Source: an uncultured Bacilli bacterium (GTDB lineage: Bacteria; Bacillota_I; Bacilli_A; RF39; UBA660). Taken from it: 38,514 nucleotides of DNA. Location: positions 1 to 38,514 of the forward strand of contig CAKOOU010000008.1 of the NCBI GenBank assembly GCA_934098455.1. Reading direction: 5' to 3'. Below the pieces are notes generated by a model that saw nothing but the letters and a program-made list of their open reading frames with translations, ran no database searches and was not told where the DNA came from. Position 1 is the stretch's first letter; every line of letters begins with the position of its first letter. Made by a program: the position numbers and the translations under genes. Below, piece by piece: positions 1 through 8,282 of this stretch.

Positions 1-59
1 ACACAGAAGTCAAGCACTCAAACGTCGAAAATAGTGGAAGCGAAGATAGAAAGCTGCCA
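1..59 (+). rRNA. rrf: 5S ribosomal RNA, 3' part (5' end outside the window)
   Basis: The window opens with ACACAGAAGTCAAGCACTC, which matches the universal 5S block (ACACGGAAGTTAAGC in Bacillus). A cGTCGAAAATAGT segment follows, like GCCGATGGTAGT, and the end AAGCTGCCA matches the GGACGCTGCCA-type 3' strand. An eight- to nine-T run at 60-67 follows at once and looks like the terminator of the rRNA transcript. The 5' half, and presumably 16S/23S, lie to the left of the window. The call rests on motif order and spacing, not on an alignment. Confidence 0.85.
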
Positions 60-86
60 TTTTTTTTGCGTTAAAATTTACTTGTA

Positions 87-95
87 TGTTATACT
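87..95 (+). promoter_or_regulatory. Extended -10 promoter for the DUF1846 gene
   Basis: TGTTATACT is a TGN extended -10 followed by a good -10 box (TATACT, 90-95). It lies 26 bases before the start codon at 122. No convincing -35 is present, as expected for extended -10 promoters. The ribosome binding site AGAGGT lies between. Confidence 0.45.
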
Positions 96-121
96 AAATA
101 TATATAATATGAGAGGTAAAC

Positions 122-1579
122 ATGAAAAAAGGATTTAACAATGAAAAATATGTAAAAATACAAAGTAAAAAAATAAAAGAAAGAATTAAAATGTTTGACA
201 AACTTTATTTAGAAATTGGTGGCAAACTTTTTCAAGACACACATGCTGCTAGAGTACTACCAGGATTTAAAGAAGATGCAAAAATCCAAATGTTTCAAGA
301 ATTAAAAAAAGATTTAGAAATTATCTTTTGTATCAATGCAAACGATATAGAAAAAAATAAAGTTCGTGCTGAATTCGGAATAACTTATGATATAGAAATG
401 CTTAATATAATTAATAATGCAAAAAACTTAGGATTTACAGTAAATTCAGTAGTAATAACACTTTACAACAAACAAAATAACGTTGATAAATTTATAAAAC
501 GTTTAGAAAGACAAAACATTAAAACTTATATCCATACATTTACAAAAGGTTATCCAACAGATGTAGAAACTATTGTAAGTGAAGAAGGTTATGGTGCAAA
601 TCCATATATTGAAACTACCAAAAAATTAATTTTAGTGAATGCTCCTGGACCAGGTTCAGGAAAGTTAGGTACATGTTTAAGTCAATTGTATCATGAACAC
701 AAACATGGTATAAATGCTGGATATGCAAAATTTGAAACATTTCCAGTATGGAATTTGCCACTTAAACATCCTGTAAATATTGCTTATGAAGCAGCAACTA
801 TCGAATTAAAAGACATAAATATGATAGACCCATTTCATTTAGAAAAGTATAATATTACTGCCGTAAATTACAATAGAGATGTAGAAACTTTTCCAATTTT
901 AAAAAATATTCTAAATAAAATAAGTGGTAAAGATATATACTTTTCTCCAACAGACATGGGTGTCAATATGGTTGGAAACTGTATTTCAAACGACAAAGTA
1001 GTAAGTGATGCTGCAAAAAAGGAAGTTATACGTAGATATTATAGTGAACTTAAAAATTATAAATTTGGACTATCAGATTATGATACAGTTGAAAAAGAAA
1101 AATTATTAATGAATGAATTAGAAGTTGACGAAAATTTTATGAAAGTTATACCATATGTAAAACAAGAATCTAAAAAACGTAAAATACATTTAGTAGCATT
1201 AGAACTACCAAATGGAAAATTAATACATGGAAAACAAACGGAATTACTAAGTCCAGTAAGTTCACTTATAATAAATGCAATAAAAGAACTATCAAAAATA
1301 CCAGATGACATAAATTTACTAAGTCCAAAAGTATTAGAACCTATATTAAAATTAAGAAAAACAAACAATAGATTAACTCTTCCAGAAGTTTTAATTGCAT
1401 TATCAATATGTAGTGCAACTAATCCAGTAATAGATAAATCTATAAACAACCTAGATAAATTAGTGGGAACTGAGGCACATTCTACATTTATAATAAATAA
1501 TGAAGAAAATAATGCATTAAAAAAATTAAAAATAAATATCACATGTGAACCAGAATTTTTTAGTGATGAAATAATATAG
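122..1579 (+). CDS. DUF1846 (UPF0371) family protein
   Basis: The 485-residue product looks like the conserved DUF1846/UPF0371 family of Firmicutes and Actinobacteria, which runs about 490-500 residues, so it appears complete. Telling stretches are the N-terminal YVKIQSKKIKERI, the glycine-rich NAPGPGSGKLGTCLSQLYHE near residue 175, and GHxxGxxxAxFETFPVWNLPLxHPVNxAYEAAT just after it. The family has a nucleotide-binding-like N-terminal half and a C-terminal domain, and its cellular role is not settled. No signal peptide or membrane segment is visible, so it should be cytoplasmic. It is a single-gene unit: an extended -10 promoter and AGAGGT site precede it and a strong hairpin terminator follows 15 bases after the stop. 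The family call is from memory of its motifs. Confidence 0.85.
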   Translation: MKKGFNNEKYVKIQSKKIKERIKMFDKLYLEIGGKLFQDTHAARVLPGFKEDAKIQMFQELKKDLEIIFCINANDIEKNKVRAEFGITYDIEMLNIINNAKNLGFTVNSVVITLYNKQNNVDKFIKRLERQNIKTYIHTFTKGYPTDVETIVSEEGYGANPYIETTKKLILVNAPGPGSGKLGTCLSQLYHEHKHGINAGYAKFETFPVWNLPLKHPVNIAYEAATIELKDINMIDPFHLEKYNITAVNYNRDVETFPILKNILNKISGKDIYFSPTDMGVNMVGNCISNDKVVSDAAKKEVIRRYYSELKNYKFGLSDYDTVEKEKLLMNELEVDENFMKVIPYVKQESKKRKIHLVALELPNGKLIHGKQTELLSPVSSLIINAIKELSKIPDDINLLSPKVLEPILKLRKTNNRLTLPEVLIALSICSATNPVIDKSINNLDKLVGTEAHSTFIINNEENNALKKLKINITCEPEFFSDEII

Positions 1580-1593
1580 TGTAAACTTTATTA

Positions 1594-1634
1594 AAATATG
1601 AATTTTTATGTTGATATAGATTCATATTTTTTTT
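1594..1634 (+). terminator. Intrinsic terminator after the DUF1846 gene
   Basis: AAATATGAAT (1594-1603) pairs perfectly with ATTCATATTT (1620-1629), followed by a T run to 1634. Its loop carries the -35 box of the next promoter. Confidence 0.8.
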
Positions 1635-1639
1635 ATAAT
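1611..1639 (+). promoter_or_regulatory. tsaE promoter nested in the upstream terminator
   Basis: TTGATA (1611-1616), a 17-base spacer and a perfect TATAAT (1634-1639). The -35 lies in the terminator loop and the -10 begins at the end of its T run. The predicted start near 1646 falls on the AGGTG ribosome binding site, giving a leader of about 12 bases. Confidence 0.65.
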
Positions 1640-1657
1640 TAATTTAGGTGATAAAGA

Positions 1658-2110
1658 ATGGATTATAAAATTACATCAAGAAGTATAGAAGATACAATGG
1701 AATTAGCAGAAAACATCGAATCAGAAAAATTTCCAGGAATGATTATTTGCTTAGATGGAGAATTAGGAAGTGGTAAAACTGTTTTTGTTAAAGGATTTGC
1801 AAAATCACTTGGTTTAGAAGAAACAATAACTAGTCCAACATTTAATATAGTAAAAGAATACACATCAGGTGAAATGCCTTTATATCACATGGATGTTTAT
1901 AGATTAGAAGACGGAGATGAAAGTATTGGATTTAATGATTATTTCAATAGTGATGGTGTTTCTATAATCGAATGGTCTGAACTTATAAGTGATATTTTAC
2001 CAGAAGAAAGATTAGATATTAAATTCAAAGTAATAGATGAAAATACTCGTATTATAAAACTTACTCCACATGGTTCTAAGTACGAAGATATAGTAAATTA
2101 CGTAATATAA
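1658..2110 (+). CDS. tsaE: tRNA threonylcarbamoyladenosine biosynthesis ATPase TsaE
   Basis: The 150-residue product has the usual TsaE size. TsaE is the ATPase that works with TsaB and TsaD to put t6A on A37 of ANN-decoding tRNAs. The Walker A motif GELGSGKT lies near residues 29-36, followed by FVKGFAKSLG. The family-typical ITSPTFNIVKEY follows near residues 57-68, then YHMDVYRL and the IIEWSE segment. An AGGTG site at 1646-1650 supports the ATG at 1658. In many Firmicutes tsaE sits beside tsaB and rimI; here it stands alone between terminators, so TsaB must be encoded elsewhere. No odd residues seen. Confidence 0.93.
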   Translation: MDYKITSRSIEDTMELAENIESEKFPGMIICLDGELGSGKTVFVKGFAKSLGLEETITSPTFNIVKEYTSGEMPLYHMDVYRLEDGDESIGFNDYFNSDGVSIIEWSELISDILPEERLDIKFKVIDENTRIIKLTPHGSKYEDIVNYVI

Positions 2111-2151
2111 GTAAAAAATTAAAAAAAAATGAAAGTTAAGCACGAAAATGT

Positions 2152-2180
2152 TTGACTTTTTCATTGTAATAACATATAAT
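2152..2180 (+). promoter_or_regulatory. Strong sigma-A promoter for rplM-rpsI
   Basis: TTGACT (2152-2157), 17-base spacer, TATAAT (2175-2180). Predicted start near 2187 leaves a leader of about 75 bases before rplM. L13 operons of Firmicutes often carry an autoregulatory L13 leader RNA. The leader here (2187-2261) is a candidate by position only; I could not confirm the motif. Confidence 0.8.
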
Positions 2181-2261
2181 TTTAAATGGTACATTTTATT
2201 TATTCTTTTTATTTTTGATGTGGGAAGTTAAAAGTATCAAGAATAGTGAAAGGAAAAAAAT

Positions 2262-2693
2262 ATGAAAACATTTATGGAAAAAAAGGAAACAGTTAATCGT
2301 AATTGGTATGTAATTGATGCTGAAAACTTACCTTTAGGTAGAGTTGCTACAAAAGCAGCTAACCTTTTAAGAGGTAAACATAAAGTGACATTTACACCTC
2401 ATATTGATTGTGGAGACTACGTTATTATCGTTAATGCAGATAAAGTAAAATTAACAGGAAACAAATTAGATCAAAAAATGTATTATAATCATTCTGGATT
2501 TCCAGGAGGATTAAGAGAACGTAATGCTAAAACAATGATAGAAAAATATCCAGTAGAAATGGTTGAAAGAGCAGTTAAAGGAATGCTTCCTCATAATAGA
2601 TTAGGAAGAGCAACTGCTAAAAAATTATTTGTATACGCTGGCGCTGATCATAAACATCAAGCACAAAAACCAGTTAGTATAACTATTGATTAG
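2262..2693 (+). CDS. rplM: 50S ribosomal protein L13
   Basis: The 143-residue product is a full-length L13 of the large subunit. It shows NRNWYVIDAENLPLGRVA near residues 12-29, the LLRGKHKVTFTPHIDCGDYVIIVNA block, and HSGFPGGLRERNA followed by GMLPHNRLGR near the C-terminus. The start at 2262 (MKTFME) fits the family N-terminus and has AAAGGA about nine bases upstream. It is followed after only ten bases by rpsI, the universal L13-S9 pairing, and both are read from the strong promoter at 2152. Confidence 0.98.
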   Translation: MKTFMEKKETVNRNWYVIDAENLPLGRVATKAANLLRGKHKVTFTPHIDCGDYVIIVNADKVKLTGNKLDQKMYYNHSGFPGGLRERNAKTMIEKYPVEMVERAVKGMLPHNRLGRATAKKLFVYAGADHKHQAQKPVSITID

Positions 2694-2703
2694 GAGGAAG
2701 AAT

Positions 2704-3117
2704 ATGAGTAAAAAAGAATTTACTGCTACAGGTAGAAGAAAACGTTCAACTGCTCAAGTTAGAATGGTTCCAGGAACAGGAAAAATTACAGTTAATGGTA
2801 GAGATATCAATGACTACATGCCATTTGAAACTTTAGTAATGGATTTAAAACAACCTTTAGTTGCAACAAACAATGAAAATACTTTCGATATAACTATCAC
2901 TGTTAAAGGTGGAGGATTCTCTGGACAAACTGGAGCAATCAGATTAGGTATCACTAGAGCATTATTAGAATTTGATAAAGATAATGAAGGAAAAGAAGAT
3001 TCATATAGAAAAACTTTAAAAGCTGCTGGATTTACAACTCGTGATCCAAGAGTTAAAGAACGTAAAAAATATGGTCTTAAAAAAGCTCGTAGAGCACCAC
3101 AATTCTCAAAACGTTAA
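2704..3117 (+). CDS. rpsI: 30S ribosomal protein S9
   Basis: The 137-residue protein from ATG 2704 is a full S9. It has FTATGRRKRSTAQVRMVPG at the N-terminus, GGGFSGQTGAIRLGITRALL in the middle, and the diagnostic basic tail ending APQFSKR, whose last arginine reaches the P-site tRNA. A longer reading from an upstream codon at 2686 is open, but AGGAGG at 2692-2697 lies six bases before ATG 2704 and inside that extension, so 2704 is the start. The AGGAGG overlaps the rplM stop codon, suggesting translational coupling. Confidence 0.97.
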   Translation: MSKKEFTATGRRKRSTAQVRMVPGTGKITVNGRDINDYMPFETLVMDLKQPLVATNNENTFDITITVKGGGFSGQTGAIRLGITRALLEFDKDNEGKEDSYRKTLKAAGFTTRDPRVKERKKYGLKKARRAPQFSKR

Positions 3118-3132
3118 TATGTTTTCAAACAA

Positions 3133-3156
3133 AGTCTTGTATATCAAGGCTTTTTT
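3133..3156 (+). terminator. Terminator of the rplM-rpsI operon
   Basis: AGTCTTG (3133-3139), loop TATAT, CAAGGCT (3145-3151) with one G-T pair, then a T run to 3156. Confidence 0.8.
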
Positions 3157-3229
3157 CTATGAAAAAAATTATTATTATAACAAACAAAAAAATTCGACAA
3201 ATAATGTCAAATAAAACGCATATTTTTTC

Positions 3230-3256
3230 TTGATAATTTCATTAAAATAGTATAAT
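3230..3256 (+). promoter_or_regulatory. Candidate tilS-ftsH promoter
   Basis: TTGATA (3230-3235) and a perfect TATAAT (3251-3256) are separated by 15 bases, slightly short. The predicted start near 3263 would fall within a few bases of the first possible start codon of tilS. Confidence 0.5.
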
Positions 3257-3265
3257 ATAGTCCTA

Positions 3266-4615
3266 GTGATTGAAATGAAAGAAATGTGTGACTTTTTAAA
3301 AAAATTAAATATTGATAAAAACAAGCCATTAGTAGTTGCAACATCAGGTGGTCCTGATTCAATGGCTCTTTTAAACATACTAAAAACTAACGGATATAAT
3401 CTAATATGTGCACATGTAAATCACAACTTAAGAGAAGTTTCAAAACAAGAGTATATTTTTGTAGAAAACTATTGCAAAGAAAACAATATAATATTCGAAG
3501 GAATGGAAATAAAGTCTTACAAAAATAATAAATTCACAGAAACTGAAGCAAGAGAAAAAAGATACAATTTCTTTATAGAAATATTAAATAAATATAAAAC
3601 AGACATACTATTAACAGCACATCATGGAGATGACTTAATAGAAACTATTTTAATGAGAATTATAAGAGGAAGTAATTTAAACGGATTTAAAGGTTTTACA
3701 AAAATCTCTGCATATAAAGATTACAAAATTATTAGACCACTTATATTTTATACAAAAAAAGATATAGAATCATACATAGAAAAACATAATATTCCTTGTG
3801 TATATGATGAATCAAATAAATTAAAAAAATATACAAGAAATAGAATAAGATTAGATATACTTCCACTATTAAAAAAAGAAAATAAGAATATTCATAAAAA
3901 ATTTTTAGAATTAAGTGAAGAACTAAATAACATAAATGATTACACTAAATTAGTAGTACAAAATGAACTAAAAAATAATTATAAAAATAATATACTAGAT
4001 TTATCTAAATTCAACAAATTACATATTTATATAAAACAAAAAGAATTAGAAACAATACTATTTAATATCTACAAAGAGAATATAACATTGATAAACAAAA
4101 AACATATAGAAAATATAATGAATATTATTGATACAAATAAAAATAGTGAAATAGATTTACCAAATAATATAAAAGTAATTAAATCATATAATAAACTATT
4201 ATTTAAAACAGATAAAAAAATTGAAACAAAAAAATATAAGTATATATTAAAAGACAAACAATATATTGAAAATTACGGAACTATAGAAATTATTCCAGAT
4301 ACAAAAGAAAAAAGTAATTATGTAATAAAATTAAATAGTAAAGAAATTACACTTCCAATTATTATAAGAAACAAAGAAGACAATGATATAATTGAAGTAA
4401 AAAATATGATTGGAACAAAAAAAGTTTCAAAAATATTTATAGATGAAAAAATAGAAAAAGAAAAAAGAAATAATTATCCAATAGTATGTGATAGCGATAA
4501 CAATATATTATGGATACCAGGAGTAAAGAAAAGTAAATTTGATTGTTATAATAAAGAGTTTTATGATATAATAATAAAGTACACAAAAAAAGGAGAAGAA
4601 TATGAAGAAAAATAA
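3266..4615 (+). CDS. tilS: tRNA(Ile)-lysidine synthase TilS
   Basis: TilS attaches lysine to C34 of the CAU-anticodon isoleucine tRNA so that it reads AUA. That matters in a genome where AUA is common. The PP-loop ATSGGPDS lies near residues 26-33, followed by CAHVNHNLRE, the EAREKRYNFF helix, LLTAHHGDDLIETILMRIIRGSN and the RNRIRLDILPLL segment of the catalytic domain. A lysine-rich linker and a C-terminal domain complete 449 residues, the normal length. The start is uncertain: GTG 3266, ATG 3275 and ATG 3284 are all in frame, and none has a good ribosome binding site. The gene overlaps ftsH by 14 bases, the common tilS-ftsH pairing (often with hpt between, absent here). Confidence 0.93.
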   Translation: MIEMKEMCDFLKKLNIDKNKPLVVATSGGPDSMALLNILKTNGYNLICAHVNHNLREVSKQEYIFVENYCKENNIIFEGMEIKSYKNNKFTETEAREKRYNFFIEILNKYKTDILLTAHHGDDLIETILMRIIRGSNLNGFKGFTKISAYKDYKIIRPLIFYTKKDIESYIEKHNIPCVYDESNKLKKYTRNRIRLDILPLLKKENKNIHKKFLELSEELNNINDYTKLVVQNELKNNYKNNILDLSKFNKLHIYIKQKELETILFNIYKENITLINKKHIENIMNIIDTNKNSEIDLPNNIKVIKSYNKLLFKTDKKIETKKYKYILKDKQYIENYGTIEIIPDTKEKSNYVIKLNSKEITLPIIIRNKEDNDIIEVKNMIGTKKVSKIFIDEKIEKEKRNNYPIVCDSDNNILWIPGVKKSKFDCYNKEFYDIIIKYTKKGEEYEEK

Positions 4616-6494
4616 TATTACAAAACAAACAATGCCATATTTAATATTAATTTTAGTTATATTTGGAACACTAGTATTTTATAATATTGGTAATACTAAA
4701 ATTAATAAATTAAATTATGATGAATTAATTACGGAATTAAGTAAAGATACAGTAAAAAGTATCGAAGTAACACCAAAATCAAATGCAGGTGTATACTATA
4801 TCACTGGTAAATTAAAAGATTATGGTAAAAATGAAGAATTTAAAGTTAATGTCCCATTATCAGAAACAGTAATAAATAAAATATTATCTTATGCAGATAA
4901 TAATGAATTTGAAGTAAAAACAAATACTAATCCAGAAAATTCAAGTGTAGTGACAATATTAGTAAATGTTGTACCATTTGTTTTATTGATAGCAGCAACA
5001 TTCTATCTATTTAGTAAAATATCTGGTGGAAATAAAAATTCTATGGATTTCGGAAAAAGTAGAGCAAAACTTTCTGAAGATGGTGGAAGAGTAAGATTTA
5101 CAGATGTTGCTGGATTAACTGAAGAAAAAGAAGAAGTTGCAGAACTTATCGATTTCTTAAAAAATCCTAAAAAATTCCAAAAACTAGGTGCAAGAATACC
5201 TAAAGGTGTTTTATTAGTAGGTCCTCCAGGAACAGGAAAAACATTATTAGCAAAAGCAGTAGCTGGTGAAGCAAACGTTCCATTCTACTATATAAGTGGT
5301 TCTGACTTTGTAGAATTATTTGTTGGTATTGGAGCAAGCCGTGTTAGAGACATGTTTAAACAAGCAAAACAATCAGCACCATGCTTAATATTCATAGATG
5401 AAATAGATGCAGTTGGACGCCAAAGAGGAACTGGACTAGGTGGAGGTCATGATGAACGTGAACAAACACTTAACCAATTATTAACAGAAATGGACGGATT
5501 TGGTGCAAATGAAGGTATAATTATTATTGCTGCAACAAATAGACCAGACGTACTAGACCCTGCATTATTAAGACCAGGTAGATTTGATAGACAAGTAACT
5601 GTTAGTTTACCAGACCAAAAAGAAAGAGAAGCAATACTAAAAGTACATGCAAAAGATAAAACTTTTGATTCGTCTGTTAACTTAGAAAATTTGTCAAAAA
5701 GAACTCCAGGATTTAGTGGAGCAGACTTAGAAAACTTACTTAACGAATCGGCTTTATTAGCTGTAAGAAGAAACAAAAAAGCAATAAGTATGGATGAAAT
5801 AGATGAAGCAACAGATAGAGTTCTTATGGGACCTGCAAAAACAAGTAGAAAAATTACTGATAAAGAAAAGAAATTAGTTTCACTTCATGAAGCAGGACAC
5901 GCAGTAATTGGATTAAAATTAGAAGATGCTAATGAAGTTCATAAAATAACAATCATACCAAGAGGTATGGCAGGTGGTTATACAATGATGCTTCCAAAAG
6001 AAGAAAAAATTGCTATAGCAACTAAAAATGAATTACTAGCAAGTATAACTGGATTACTAGGTGGTCGTGTAAGCGAAGAATTATATTTCGGGGAAATATC
6101 TACAGGAGCTTCAGACGACTTCTCAAAAGCAACTAAAATTGCAAGAAGTATGGTAACTGAATACGGTATGAGTGATTTAGGACCAGTACAACTAGAACAT
6201 AAAGAAGAAGGGGTATTCTTAGGAAGAGATTATAACAAAACAAGAAACTTCTCAGATGCAGTTGCCTTAGAAATAGATGAAGAAGTTAGAAAAATAGTAA
6301 ATGAATGTTATAAAAAAGCAACTAAAATATTAAAAGATAATAAAGATTTAGTAATGCTTTTAAGTAATACATTAATTGAAAAAGAAACAATAACAAAAGA
6401 AGAAATAGATGAATTAGTTAAAACAGGAAAATTATCTTCTAAAGAAGAAAAACAAACTGAAAACAAAGAAGAAACTATTAAAGAAGAAAAGTAG
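4602..6494 (+). CDS. ftsH: ATP-dependent zinc metalloprotease FtsH
   Basis: A membrane-anchored AAA+ protease that degrades misfolded membrane proteins and regulatory proteins. Two membrane segments (about residues 11-29 and 117-138) flank an external domain. Then come Walker A GPPGTGKT (207-214), Walker B LIFIDEIDAVG, the second region of homology with RPGRFDRQV, and the zinc site HEAGH (429-433) with the family's GASDDFSKAT further on. At 630 residues it is complete, with a charged Lys/Glu tail. AGGAGA at 4591-4596, inside the end of tilS, sets the start. Its own terminator begins inside the last codons. Confidence 0.97.
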   Translation: MKKNNITKQTMPYLILILVIFGTLVFYNIGNTKINKLNYDELITELSKDTVKSIEVTPKSNAGVYYITGKLKDYGKNEEFKVNVPLSETVINKILSYADNNEFEVKTNTNPENSSVVTILVNVVPFVLLIAATFYLFSKISGGNKNSMDFGKSRAKLSEDGGRVRFTDVAGLTEEKEEVAELIDFLKNPKKFQKLGARIPKGVLLVGPPGTGKTLLAKAVAGEANVPFYYISGSDFVELFVGIGASRVRDMFKQAKQSAPCLIFIDEIDAVGRQRGTGLGGGHDEREQTLNQLLTEMDGFGANEGIIIIAATNRPDVLDPALLRPGRFDRQVTVSLPDQKEREAILKVHAKDKTFDSSVNLENLSKRTPGFSGADLENLLNESALLAVRRNKKAISMDEIDEATDRVLMGPAKTSRKITDKEKKLVSLHEAGHAVIGLKLEDANEVHKITIIPRGMAGGYTMMLPKEEKIAIATKNELLASITGLLGGRVSEELYFGEISTGASDDFSKATKIARSMVTEYGMSDLGPVQLEHKEEGVFLGRDYNKTRNFSDAVALEIDEEVRKIVNECYKKATKILKDNKDLVMLLSNTLIEKETITKEEIDELVKTGKLSSKEEKQTENKEETIKEEK

Positions 6495-6508
6495 TTTCTT
6501 TTATTTTT
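6471..6508 (+). terminator. Terminator overlapping the ftsH 3' end
   Basis: GAAACTA (6471-6477) inside the ftsH coding sequence pairs with TAGTTTC (6492-6498), which contains the TAG stop codon. The tail TTTTATTTTT follows. Terminating ribosomes would cover one arm of the hairpin. Confidence 0.7.
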
Positions 6509-6540
6509 GATAAAAACTTTTATAAACTATAAAAAACACT

Positions 6541-6569
6541 TAGACAATTATATACATATATGATAAAAT
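6541..6569 (+). promoter_or_regulatory. Promoter of the parAB-mscS-DUF951-abgT operon
   Basis: TAGACA (6541-6546), a 17-base spacer and TAAAAT (6564-6569); predicted start near 6576. Confidence 0.6.
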
Positions 6570-6609
6570 TAAATATGTATAAGAAGAAGTTAAAAAAGGC
6601 AGTGATAAA

Positions 6610-7395
6610 ATGACAAAAATAATATCTTTAGTAAATCAAAAAGGAGGAGTAGGCAAAACAACATCCAGTATAAACTTATCAGCATCCTTAGGAAAATTAG
6701 GTAAAAAAACACTTTTAATAGATTTAGACCCACAAGGAAATGCAACTACTGGACTAGGAATTAATAAAGGTGAAATTGCCTACAGTGTATATGATGTACT
6801 AAGTGAAAAATGTGATATAAAAAAAGCAATAATAAAAACAAAATTTACGAATCTTTCTATATTACCAGCAACAATAAATTTAGCCGGAATTGATATAGAA
6901 TTAGTAGAAAAGGCATATCAAGATACTAATTTTCAAAAAAACAATCAATTAAAAAATGCATTAAAATTAGTAGAAGATAAATATGATTATATAATAATAG
7001 ATTGTCCACCATCTTTAGGATTATTAACAACAAATGCATTAGTAAGTTCAAACTCAGTAATAATTCCAGTACAATGTGAATTCTTTGCACTAGAAGGTAT
7101 AACACAACTATTAAATACAATCATAATGACTCAAACAAGATTAAACCCAGGGCTTAAAATAGAAGGTGTTTTATTAACACTACTAGATTCAAGAACTGTA
7201 TTAGGATTAGAAGTAGTAGAAGAAGTAAGAAAATTCTTTAAAGAAAAAGTATTCAATACTATTATTCCAAGATTAATCAGATTAGTTGAAGCACCAAGTC
7301 ACGGAGAACCAATTATTGAATACGACCCTTTAAGTAGAGCAGCTGAAGCATATTTAAATTTGGCTAAGGAGGTCATATTAAGAGATGGAGAATAA
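6610..7395 (+). CDS. parA: Chromosome partitioning ATPase ParA (Soj)
   Basis: A 261-residue ParA/MinD-type ATPase. The deviant Walker A KGGVGKTT lies at residues 11-18 with the signature lysine K11, followed by LLIDLDPQGNATTGLG. The IIIDCPPSLGLLTTNAL block (Walker B region) and PVQCEFFALEG are typical chromosomal Soj motifs. Soj binds DNA as an ATP dimer and works with ParB to segregate origins and, in Bacillus, to control DnaA. It overlaps parB by 11 bases. The ribosome binding site is weak (AAGGCAGTG). The pair is not beside gidB/mnmG as is usual near origins; nothing here says whether oriC is close. Confidence 0.95.
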   Translation: MTKIISLVNQKGGVGKTTSSINLSASLGKLGKKTLLIDLDPQGNATTGLGINKGEIAYSVYDVLSEKCDIKKAIIKTKFTNLSILPATINLAGIDIELVEKAYQDTNFQKNNQLKNALKLVEDKYDYIIIDCPPSLGLLTTNALVSSNSVIIPVQCEFFALEGITQLLNTIIMTQTRLNPGLKIEGVLLTLLDSRTVLGLEVVEEVRKFFKEKVFNTIIPRLIRLVEAPSHGEPIIEYDPLSRAAEAYLNLAKEVILRDGE

Positions 7396-8281
7396 AAGAA
7401 AAGCATTAGGAAAAGGATTAGAACAATTATTTAACAGTGAACCATTAAATATAGACACATTAAATAATTATGAAAAAGAAATAGTAAGCGGTGCAAAAGA
7501 TAGTGATATTCTTGAAATACCAGTTGATGAAATAAGAAGTAATCCTCATCAACCAAGAGAATATTTTGACGAAGAATCACTAAGAGAATTATCAGAATCA
7601 ATTAAAGAACATGGACTTATAGAACCTATTATTGTAAAAAAAAGTATCAAAGGGTACGATTTAGTTGCAGGTGAAAGAAGAACTAAAGCGGCAAGACTTG
7701 CAGGACTAACAAAAATCCCAGCAATAATAAGAGATTTTACAGACCAACAAATGATGGAAATTGCATTAATAGAAAACATACAAAGAGAAGATTTATCTCC
7801 GATAGAAGAAGCAACTGCATATAAAAATTATATTGATGCAACAGGATTAACACAAGAAGAAGTTGCAAATAAATTTGGAAAATCAAGAAGTTATATAACA
7901 AATCTATTAGGACTTTTATCGCTTCCTAAATACGTTCAAAAAGAAGTAATGAATGGTACTATAAGTATGTCACATGCAAGAGTACTAAGTAAAATAGATG
8001 ATGTAGACATGATACTTAACTTAGCACAAAAAGTAATTGATGATGGAATAAGTGTAAGAGAACTTGAAACATTAAGCAAAGAAGAAAATGTTATAAAGAA
8101 AAACAAAATAGTTAGAGTATCAACTCTTAATCCAAGATTTAAAATATATGAATCAGTATTACGTGATGTAACGGGTACTAAAGTACAAATATCTAAAAAT
8201 AAAATATCAATACCATTTGATACTGATAAAGATTTAGAAAGAATATTAGAAATATTAAACATAGATATAGAAGGTGAATAA
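7385..8281 (+). CDS. parB: Chromosome partitioning protein ParB (Spo0J)
   Basis: A 298-residue chromosomal ParB, a CTP-dependent clamp that loads at parS and recruits SMC. The N-terminal domain has IPVDEIRSNPHQPRxxFD near residues 46-62 and the CTP-binding LVAGERRTKAARLAG near 95-109. The central helix-turn-helix holds IENIQREDLSPIEEA and KFGKSRSYITNLLGLL. A short dimerization domain ends the protein. Its AAGGAGG-type site lies inside parA, so translation is coupled. I looked for parS-like palindromes (TGTTNCACGTGNAACA) in the window and saw none. Confidence 0.95.
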   Translation: MENKRKALGKGLEQLFNSEPLNIDTLNNYEKEIVSGAKDSDILEIPVDEIRSNPHQPREYFDEESLRELSESIKEHGLIEPIIVKKSIKGYDLVAGERRTKAARLAGLTKIPAIIRDFTDQQMMEIALIENIQREDLSPIEEATAYKNYIDATGLTQEEVANKFGKSRSYITNLLGLLSLPKYVQKEVMNGTISMSHARVLSKIDDVDMILNLAQKVIDDGISVRELETLSKEENVIKKNKIVRVSTLNPRFKIYESVLRDVTGTKVQISKNKISIPFDTDKDLERILEILNIDIEGE

Positions 8282-8282
8282 T

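Noticed and set aside
12..21. AAGCACTCAA also occurs inside the 5S rRNA, the same ten bases as the toxin 5' leader complement at 13996.
   Set aside because: It belongs to the conserved 5S structure (GAAGTCAAGCACTC), and a ten-base match in a 38-kb A/T-rich window is not evidence of a link.
2187..2261. L13 leader autoregulatory RNA before rplM.
   Set aside because: The position and length fit, but I could not identify the conserved motif, so it is mentioned only in the promoter entry.
6610..8281. parS sites near parAB.
   Set aside because: No palindrome close to TGTTNCACGTGNAACA was seen in or around the genes.
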